Shown here piece after piece: positions 58,655 to 64,000 of a DNA stretch of 64,000 nucleotides. The notes under the pieces were generated by a model that searched no databases, was not told where the DNA came from, and was given only the letters and a program-made list of their open reading frames with translations. This DNA is from Promicromonospora sp. AC04 (GTDB taxonomy: Bacteria; Actinomycetota; Actinomycetes; Actinomycetales; Cellulomonadaceae), in the NCBI RefSeq assembly GCF_003058225.1, contig NZ_QBUG01000010.1, forward strand, positions 124,001 through 188,000, given 5' to 3'. A program made the position numbers and the translations under genes. The stretch's first letter is position 1. Each line of letters starts with the position of its first letter.

Positions 58655-60093
58655 CGCAGCATCAGCACCTGGACCAGGTCGCCGGCGCGCACCTTCTCGA
58701 CGTCGGGTGGGACGAGGGCCAGGCCGTCGGCGGCGGCGAGCGCGGACAGGGCGTGGTGCGAGCCTGTGGGCGCAACGCCGACGCGGCCGGCGGCGCTGTT
58801 GTCCGCCGGGCTCTCGTCGGGCAGGGGGACCAGGCGGACCGGGACGATGAGCAGGCGTCCGGGCGAGCAGGACCAGCCGGCCGCGGCAGCCAGTGTTACC
58901 GAGCGGAGTGTGTTGCTCTGCGTAGACGATGTCGACGCAGAGCAACACAGTCCGGAGAGATGGTCTTTCCCCGAGAGGGTCGCGCCCCGGAGCCGGCCGA
59001 TCGCGGGGCGGCCGAACAGCTCGAACGACGCGTACGCGCCCACCGGGTTGCCCGGCAGCGCGAGCCACGGCACACCGCGCCAGCGCGCCAGCGCCTGCGG
59101 CTTGCCGGGGGACATGGCGACGGTGGCGACGTCGACGTCCGTCGCGGCAGCATCGCGGCCGGCCGACGGCGCCGCAAGGACCTCCCGCACCACGTCCGCC
59201 GCGCCTGCCGACACGCCGCCCGCGGTCACGATCAGGTCGACACCGGCTCCGCCGCCCACCCCCGGGGCACCACGCACTTCGGTCTCGCGCACTTCGGTCT
59301 TGCGCATTTCGGTGTCACGCACAGCGGCGTCGGGCGTTGCAGTGTCGCGCACCGCGGCGTCGAGCGCCGCGCGCAGGGCCGCCGGATCGTCGGAGACCGG
59401 CCCGAGCCGGACGACGTCGGCCCCGGCCGCGCGCACCGCCGCAGCGAGCATCGGCCCGTTGGAGTCCGTGATCTGCCCCGGCCCGAGGGCGCCGCCGACC
59501 GGCACCAGCTCGGAGCCGGTGGAGATGACGGCTACCAGCGGCCGGCGTCGGACGGGAACGCGTACCGTGCCCGAGGCGGCCAGCGCGCCCACCATGGCCG
59601 CCGTCACCTCGGTCCCGGCGCGTGCGAGGAGCTCGCCCCGGCGGACGTCCTCGCCCGCGGCCCGGACATGCGGCCGCGGCCGGCGGGCGAGCGTGACCGA
59701 GCCTTCCGCACGGGGTGCGCCGGCGACGAACCGGCGGGTCGAGGTGTGCTCCACGGGGACCACGGCGTCCGCTCCGGGCGGGAGCGGGGCGCCGGTCATG
59801 ATCCGGACGGCCTGCCCCGGCCCGATACCGGTCACCTGACTCGGACCGGCGGCGACGTCGCCCGTCACCTGGAGCGTCACCGGCCCGCCACCGGACGGGA
59901 GGTCCGCCAGCCGCACGGCGTACCCGTCCATCGCGGCACTGTCGAAGGGCGGCACGGAGACCAGGGCGTGCAGGTCCTCGGCGAGGATCGAGCCGTCGGC
60001 GTCCGCGAGATCCAGCGAGACCACGGGCAGCGGCGAGACGAGCGCGATCACGCGCTCGACGTGCTCGGTGACGCTCCGCAACCTGGACTCCAT
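58651..60093 (-). CDS. moeA: Molybdopterin molybdenumtransferase, with an inserted palindrome
   Basis: 480 residues. MPT-binding marks: N-terminal FDSAAMDGYAVR, PGQAVRIMTGAPLPPGADAVVPVE, GPGQITDSNGPMLAA, VTAGGVSAG, and KPQALARW...GNPVGAYASF. Between GRPAIGRLRGA and SVTLAAAAGWSCSPG there are about 20-25 residues (GKDHLSGLCCSASTSSTQSN) not expected in MoeA. They are encoded by a 15-bp-arm palindrome (58909-58949). The frame stays open, so a working protein is likely. It inserts Mo into molybdopterin. Confidence 0.93.
   Translation of the reverse strand: MESRLRSVTEHVERVIALVSPLPVVSLDLADADGSILAEDLHALVSVPPFDSAAMDGYAVRLADLPSGGGPVTLQVTGDVAAGPSQVTGIGPGQAVRIMTGAPLPPGADAVVPVEHTSTRRFVAGAPRAEGSVTLARRPRPHVRAAGEDVRRGELLARAGTEVTAAMVGALAASGTVRVPVRRRPLVAVISTGSELVPVGGALGPGQITDSNGPMLAAAVRAAGADVVRLGPVSDDPAALRAALDAAVRDTATPDAAVRDTEMRKTEVRETEVRGAPGVGGGAGVDLIVTAGGVSAGAADVVREVLAAPSAGRDAAATDVDVATVAMSPGKPQALARWRGVPWLALPGNPVGAYASFELFGRPAIGRLRGATLSGKDHLSGLCCSASTSSTQSNTLRSVTLAAAAGWSCSPGRLLIVPVRLVPLPDESPADNSAAGRVGVAPTGSHHALSALAAADGLALVPPDVEKVRAGDLVQVLMLR
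58909..58949 (-). repeat. 15-bp-arm palindrome inserted in moeA
   Basis: TGTGTTGCTCTGCGT (58909-58923), an 11-nt loop and its exact complement (58935-58949). It lies in a Ser/Thr/Cys-rich stretch of MoeA absent from the usual family sequence. It resembles an in-frame REP-type insertion. Confidence 0.75.
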
Positions 60094-60174
60094 GGGACGA
60101 CGCTAGGCGAGCCGCGTTCGAACGGGATTTCCGCTGCCTCACAGTAAGGCGTCGATCCCTGTGAGCGCGGGATC

Positions 60175-60188
60175 TCTTGACATCAAGA
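60175..60188 (+). promoter_or_regulatory. Palindromic site TCTTGA-CA-TCAAGA upstream of the VOC gene
   Basis: A perfect 6-bp-arm palindrome 25 bp before the VOC start. Such TCTTGA...TCAAGA sites are typical of MarR- and related repressors. CTCACAG (60138-60144) and CTGTGAG (60159-60165) form another inverted repeat in the same moeA-VOC gap. Confidence 0.6.
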
Positions 60189-60212
60189 TATCTGCTGGGG
60201 AGGGTGTGCGCC

Positions 60213-60602
60213 ATGAGGCTTCACCATGTGCAGGTCGCCTGCCCCCGCGGCGGGGAGGACGCCGCCCGCCGCTTCTATGCCGACGGTCTTGGCCTCACCG
60301 AGGTCGCGAAGCCCGAGGCCCTCGCGGCGCGAGGCGGCTGCTGGTTCCGCGACTTCGACGCGGACGGACGCACGGTCGCCGAGATCCACGTCGGCGTCGA
60401 GGACCCGTTCGCTCCCGCCCGCAAGGCGCACCCCGCCTTCGTGGCCGACGACGTCGTGCACCTCGAGTCCATCGGCGCCCGCCTCGAAGAGCTCGGATTC
60501 CAGGTCACCTGGAAGGACCGTTACACCTTCGACGGCTACGAACGCTTCCACGCGTTCGACGGCGCGGGCAACCGCGTGGAGGTCCTGACCCCTGTGGTGT
60601 GA
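60213..60602 (+). CDS. VOC/glyoxalase-superfamily protein
   Basis: 129 residues from the ATG at 60213 (GGGGAGGG upstream). A two-module VOC fold: LHHVQVACPRGGEDAARRFYADGLGLTEV at the start (His metal ligand) and DYERF-like GYERFHAFDGAGNRVEVLTP at the end (Glu ligand). Function among glyoxalase, dioxygenase or resistance members cannot be decided. Divergent from moeA, under the palindrome at 60175. Confidence 0.85.
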   Translation: MRLHHVQVACPRGGEDAARRFYADGLGLTEVAKPEALAARGGCWFRDFDADGRTVAEIHVGVEDPFAPARKAHPAFVADDVVHLESIGARLEELGFQVTWKDRYTFDGYERFHAFDGAGNRVEVLTPVV

Positions 60603-60646
60603 CGGCGTCGAATGTTGGGACGTCCTGGCCGAACGGAGCCAGAGGT

Positions 60647-61243
60647 TCAGGGGTTCTCGGAGATGGTCTCGTCGAACATCTTGAACAGAGGGTCGAAGTC
60701 GCGCTCCTCGGCGGCGCGGCAGGCGGCGTCGTTCACCTCCCCCTGGACGGGGCGCCAGTCGAGGAAAAACCCGGCGTCCCGCACCACGCGGCTCCAGAAG
60801 ATGCGCTGTGTGCGCCCGTTCCCCTCGCGGAACGGGTGCAGGTAGTTGAACTGGTCGTAGTGGAAGGCGAGCCTCTGGATGAGCCGATCACGAGACATCC
60901 CGCGGAGGAGCCCGTCCTCGCGTAGCGCCTCCGCGGCATATCCGGCAGACCGCTCGATCATCGCCGCGGGCACGAAGAACTCAGCGCCGTCCGCGGTCTT
61001 GCGGATATCGACGGTGCGGACCTGTCCTGCCCAGTCGTAAACGTCCTGGAACAGGTGGTGATGGATCGCGCAGAGTTCTGCGAGGTCGTTGGTGGCTTGG
61101 ATCTGGCGCGTATGGATCTGTGTCGCACGCGCCCAGGTGAGGTCGGCCTCGGCCTCGTCCAACGCACTTTGGGAGGAGGAGCCAACGAGATTGCGCAGGA
61201 TGCCGGTGCCGGAGTCGACGTACGGATCGCGGAACTCACTCAA
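60647..61243 (-). CDS. fic: Fic-domain AMP-transferase toxin
   Basis: 198 residues. The Fic loop is HPFREGNGRTQR, the full consensus HxFxxGNGRxxR, so it should transfer AMP. AIHHHLFQDVYDWAGQVRTVDI is the conserved pre-loop region. The protein has no inhibitory alpha helix of its own in an obvious S/TxxxE(G/N) form, in line with class I Fic proteins that need a separate antitoxin, supplied by the overlapping gene 61236-61766. Antitoxin is upstream in the same transcript; ATG overlaps its stop by 8 bp. Confidence 0.9.
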   Translation of the reverse strand: MSEFRDPYVDSGTGILRNLVGSSSQSALDEAEADLTWARATQIHTRQIQATNDLAELCAIHHHLFQDVYDWAGQVRTVDIRKTADGAEFFVPAAMIERSAGYAAEALREDGLLRGMSRDRLIQRLAFHYDQFNYLHPFREGNGRTQRIFWSRVVRDAGFFLDWRPVQGEVNDAACRAAEERDFDPLFKMFDETISENP

Positions 61244-61766
61244 GGCCGTACCGTGCCCGCGTGATCCGGACGAGCTCGTCCTCGTCGATCTTGCCGCTCA
61301 CATAGGCGACCGCATCTGCGCGCGCCGCGTCGCTGACCGGAAGGTCTTCCATCTCGTTGTTGTGCATTGCCTCCTCGACGATCCGCTGCCGCTCAGCCCG
61401 CTGTGCAGCGCGATACGCGATCACATCGACCATCGCCACGCGGCGGTACGTGTTCACCTTCGTGAACGGCATCGCCCCGGTCTCCAGCAGCTTGACCAGC
61501 GTGGGCCGTGAGACGCCGAGAATATCGGCGGCCTCTTGAGTGGTGAGCATCCGCGCACGGTCCACGATCGTGACGGAGCTGCCCGTGCGTAGGGACCGGG
61601 TCGCGGAGTCGAGCAGGCGGCGGAGCTGCTCGGGGAGGTCCACGGCATCGCCGCTCTCGGTGTGGAGCGACAGGTGGCCAGAACCGGCAAGGAGCTCGCT
61701 GACCTGGGTCAGTGCCTCCAGGTCCGCCACGGACGGCGTGATCGTGTTCTCGTCGATCGTCGACAT
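61236..61766 (-). CDS. HTH-VbhA-like fused antitoxin for Fic
   Basis: 176 residues. Residues about 70-130: an excisionase-type HTH (MLTTQEAADILGVSRPTLVKLLETGAMPFTKV) for autorepression. Residues about 140-176: a VbhA-like helix (VEEAMHNNEMEDLPVSD ... YVSGKIDEDELV). In VbhA the inhibitory motif is [S/T]xxxE[G/N]. Here the matching place appears to read NxxxED (in HNNEMED), a departure. The first 60 residues are unassigned. First gene of the pair. Confidence 0.78.
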   Translation of the reverse strand: MSTIDENTITPSVADLEALTQVSELLAGSGHLSLHTESGDAVDLPEQLRRLLDSATRSLRTGSSVTIVDRARMLTTQEAADILGVSRPTLVKLLETGAMPFTKVNTYRRVAMVDVIAYRAAQRAERQRIVEEAMHNNEMEDLPVSDAARADAVAYVSGKIDEDELVRITRARYGLE

Positions 61767-62050
61767 GGCTCTACCCTAAGTCGAAAAAGTCGAAACGGCC
61801 ATCGTGTGGCCAAGGGCGAGCGCGCGCGACCGGACCGCGGCCCAGATGCCGCGAGCAACCCCTCACACCCGGGACCGGCCCCCTGTGCGTTCTTCCTTAC
61901 GGTCGATTAACTGCTCTTGGCCGGGCGATGAAACACCGTCTCCCTAGGTTCCTACTTGTCGGTCCGACGTCGGGCCGGCCCCGGATTCGGCATCTGTCGG
62001 TCCGGGCGCGCCCGGCGTCGTCGGGCATACGCCCACGCAGGGAGGACAAC

Positions 62051-63433
62051 GTGTCCACTCCGACAACGCACGACGACCAGACCCCCACCACGAGCGAGCC
62101 CGCCGGCTCGACCACCACCGGCACCGCGCCGGAGGCCGCCGCGACCACGTCGTTCGTGCAGCGCCACACCGGACGCTGGATCGAGCACTGGGACCCCGAG
62201 GACAAGACCCTCTGGGAGGACGGCGGACGCCGGACCGCCCGGCGCAACCTCGTGCTCTCGATCTTCGCCGAGTTCCTCGGCTTCGGCGCCTGGGCCCTGT
62301 GGTCGATCGTCGTGCCGCAGCTGCCCGCCGCCGGCTTCGACCTGACCGTCGACCAGATGTTCTGGCTCATCTCGGTCCCGAGCCTCGTCGGCGCGACCCT
62401 CCGCATCCCCTACACGTTCGCGGTCCCCGTGTTCGGCGGACGCAACTGGACCATCGCGTCCGCGCTGCTCCTGCTCCTGCCCACGGGCGCGCTGATCCTC
62501 GTGGTCGGCGACCCGACCACGCCGTTCCCCGTCCTGCTCGTCGCCGCGGCGCTCGCGGGCCTGGGCGGCGGCAACTTCGCCTCGTCGATGGCGAACATCT
62601 CCTTCTTCTTCCCCGAGAAGGAGAAGGGCGCGGCCCTGGGCTGGAACGCCGCCGGCGGCAACATCGGCACGGCGGCCGTGCAGCTCGCGGTGCCGCTCGT
62701 CATCGTGACCGGGGCGGGCGTGGCGCTCGACCGGGCCGGCCTGATCTTCATCCCGTTCATCCTGCTCGCCGCGTTCCTCGCGTGGCGCTGGATGGACAAC
62801 CTCACCGAGGCCAAGGCGGACCCGCGCTCGTTCGGTGTCGCGGTCCACGACAAGCACACGTGGATCATCAGCTTCATCTACATCGGAACGTTCGGGTCGT
62901 TCATCGGCTACGCGGGTGCCTTCCCGACTCTGCTCAAGGGCGAGTTCCCGGAGGTCGCCCTGCCGCTCGCGTTCATGGGCGCGCTCGTGGGGTCGATCGC
63001 TCGGCCGGTCGGCGGCATCCTCGCCGACCGCGTCGGCGGCGTGGCGGTGACCCTCGGGTCCTTCGCCGTCATGGCGCTCGGCGCCATGGGCGCGATCTAC
63101 GCTCTCGGGACGGGCAGCTTCGCGATGTTCTTCGGCTCGTTCCTCGTCCTGTTCGTCGCGACGGGCATGGGCAACGGGTCCGTGTACCGGATGATCCCGG
63201 CGGTCTTCCGGGCGAGCGGCGGGACGGTGAAGGCCGCCGCCGGGTGCATCGGCATCGCCGGCGCGATCGGCGCGTTCGGCGGGTTCCTCATCCCGCGCGG
63301 GTTCGCCCTCTCCACGACCCTGGCCGGGTCGCTCGTGCCCGCGCTGTGGCTGTTCATCGGGGTGTACGCCGTGATGGCCTTCGTGACCTGGTTCGTCTAC
63401 GGCCGCGGCGCCATGGCCGAGGCACGGGTCTGA
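62051..63433 (+). CDS. narK: Nitrate/nitrite MFS transporter
   Basis: 460 residues from the GTG at 62051 (GGGAGG ribosome binding site). A Thr/Ser-rich N-terminal extension of about 35 residues precedes 12 membrane segments. The nitrate signature GGGNFASSMANISFFFPEKEKG and a second GSVYRMIPAVF block, with the substrate arginines, are seen. The gene precedes the molybdopterin oxidoreductase (63436) by 2 bp, so import and reduction of nitrate are co-expressed. The 284-bp upstream gap (61767-62050) must hold its promoter; no convincing GlnR box was found. Confidence 0.93.
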   Translation: MSTPTTHDDQTPTTSEPAGSTTTGTAPEAAATTSFVQRHTGRWIEHWDPEDKTLWEDGGRRTARRNLVLSIFAEFLGFGAWALWSIVVPQLPAAGFDLTVDQMFWLISVPSLVGATLRIPYTFAVPVFGGRNWTIASALLLLLPTGALILVVGDPTTPFPVLLVAAALAGLGGGNFASSMANISFFFPEKEKGAALGWNAAGGNIGTAAVQLAVPLVIVTGAGVALDRAGLIFIPFILLAAFLAWRWMDNLTEAKADPRSFGVAVHDKHTWIISFIYIGTFGSFIGYAGAFPTLLKGEFPEVALPLAFMGALVGSIARPVGGILADRVGGVAVTLGSFAVMALGAMGAIYALGTGSFAMFFGSFLVLFVATGMGNGSVYRMIPAVFRASGGTVKAAAGCIGIAGAIGAFGGFLIPRGFALSTTLAGSLVPALWLFIGVYAVMAFVTWFVYGRGAMAEARV

Positions 63434-63435
63434 AC

Positions 63436-64000
63436 ATGCCCGCCTCCCCCGGAACCCTGGTCGACTCGCACTGTCCCTACTGCGCGCTGCAGTGCGGGAT
63501 GTCGCTGACGCCCGGTCCCACGACAGGACCGCGCGAGGGCGCAGCTGTGCCGAGCACGCCAGAGGTGCAGCCCCGCGACTTCCCCACCAACCGGGGCGGG
63601 CTGTGCCAGAAGGGGTGGACGTCCGCAGCGGTGCTCGGGGCGTCCGACCGGATAGTCACCCCGCTGGTCCGGGGCGACTCCGGGGAGCTCGAGCCGACGA
63701 GCTGGGACGCGGCCCTCGACCTGGTCGCGTCCCGGCTCGGCGCCCTCGCCGCGGAGCACGGGCCGGAGGCGGTCGCGGTATTCGGCGGCGGCGGGCTGAC
63801 CAACGAGAAGGCGTACGCGCTCGGCAAGTTCGCGCGCACCGTGCTGCGCACGCCGAACATCGACTACAACGGACGGTTCTGCATGGCGTCCGCGGCGGCC
63901 GGGATGAACCGGTCGTTCGGCGTCGACCGCGGCCTGCCCTTCCCGCTGGCCGACCTCGGCGGCGCCCAGGCCGTGCTGCTCCTCGGCTCGAACATCGCCG
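63436..64000 (+). CDS. Molybdopterin oxidoreductase, nitrate reductase type (cut by window end)
   Basis: 188 residues visible from the ATG at 63436. The N-terminus DSHCPYCALQCGMSL carries C-x2-C-x3-C and the fourth ligand is in GGLCQKGW, a 4Fe-4S site as in NasC/NarB. AVFGGGGLTNEKAYALGKFARTVLRTPNIDYNGRFCMASAAAG is the typical molybdopterin-binding start. With NarK, it is most likely the assimilatory nitrate reductase large subunit, and needs MoeA/MobA products. The C-terminal three quarters are not in the window. Confidence 0.9.
   Translation, partial: MPASPGTLVDSHCPYCALQCGMSLTPGPTTGPREGAAVPSTPEVQPRDFPTNRGGLCQKGWTSAAVLGASDRIVTPLVRGDSGELEPTSWDAALDLVASRLGALAAEHGPEAVAVFGGGGLTNEKAYALGKFARTVLRTPNIDYNGRFCMASAAAGMNRSFGVDRGLPFPLADLGGAQAVLLLGSNIA

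Noticed and set aside
61880-62040. GlnR-type box before narK
   Set aside because: Only loose fragments (TTAAC, GAAAC) without the required 6-bp spacing between half-sites were found.

Overview
The window is high-GC chromosomal DNA from an actinomycete. This is read from base composition, many GTG/TTG starts and TGATG/GTGA overlaps, a mycothiol synthase (MshD-type) gene, a WhiB-like protein, an actinomycete-type integrative and conjugative element, and an Ssd/TadA/TadB/TadE pilus locus. Synteny looks like a Micrococcales genome (Promicromonosporaceae/Cellulomonadaceae-like), but the genus is inference.

Positions 1-8.37 kb are the right-hand part of an integrative and conjugative element of the pSAM2/AICE type, inserted at the 3' end of a tRNA-Lys(TTT) gene (8326-8398, minus strand). 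A leftward pair (an HTH-plus-unknown-sensor protein and the start of a probable PP2C-like gene) is divided from a long rightward operon by three phased 15-bp direct repeats. The operon encodes a Pra-like protein, five tiny overlapping genes, an FtsK-type DNA translocase, a DUF2637/Spd-like membrane protein, a WhiB-like protein, a rolling-circle-type replication initiator, Xis and Int. The left end of the element lies outside the window.

Positions 8.4-23.8 kb are ordinary chromosome: a HesB-like protein, M50-like membrane peptidase, DEAD-box RNA helicase, MsrB, two MarR regulators with a DHA2 drug exporter, a sugar porter, and a phosphate/polyphosphate block (Pit, DUF47/PhoU-like, NUDIX-phosphatase, Ppk1) ending with MshD.

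Positions 23.9-36.0 kb form a catabolic island. It holds three amidohydrolases, a creatininase-family hydrolase, two FAD-dependent oxidases, a flavin reductase, a NitT/TauT-type ABC importer and an XRE-cupin regulator. An inverted-repeat operator with the same architecture (GGAATGTT-N9-AACAT...) lies in front of both operons. It looks like an uncharacterised regulon for import and breakdown of an N-containing, probably heterocyclic, compound.

Positions 36.1-50.1 kb carry acetyl-CoA synthetase, an old-yellow-enzyme homologue, a poorly explained 0.5-kb gap, a HAD-IB hydrolase, the Tad/Flp locus (Ssd, TadA, a fused TadB-TadC, a pilin-like DUF4244 protein, TadE-like and TadG-like proteins), an ABC-2 exporter with its XRE regulator, and a large DUF1998-type helicase.

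Positions 50.2-64.0 kb carry a secreted Ig-repeat protein, gamma-glutamyltransferase, an O6-alkylguanine-DNA alkyltransferase, a divergent AraC/DHA2 pair, molybdenum-cofactor genes (DUF6457, MobA, MoeA), a VOC protein, a Fic/antitoxin module, and the start of a nitrate assimilation operon (NarK and a molybdopterin oxidoreductase cut by the window end). MoeA and NarK/nitrate reductase probably cooperate, since the reductase needs Mo cofactor. Several perfect palindromes occur between genes and, unusually, inside moeA and the helicase gene, which suggests a mobile palindromic repeat family.
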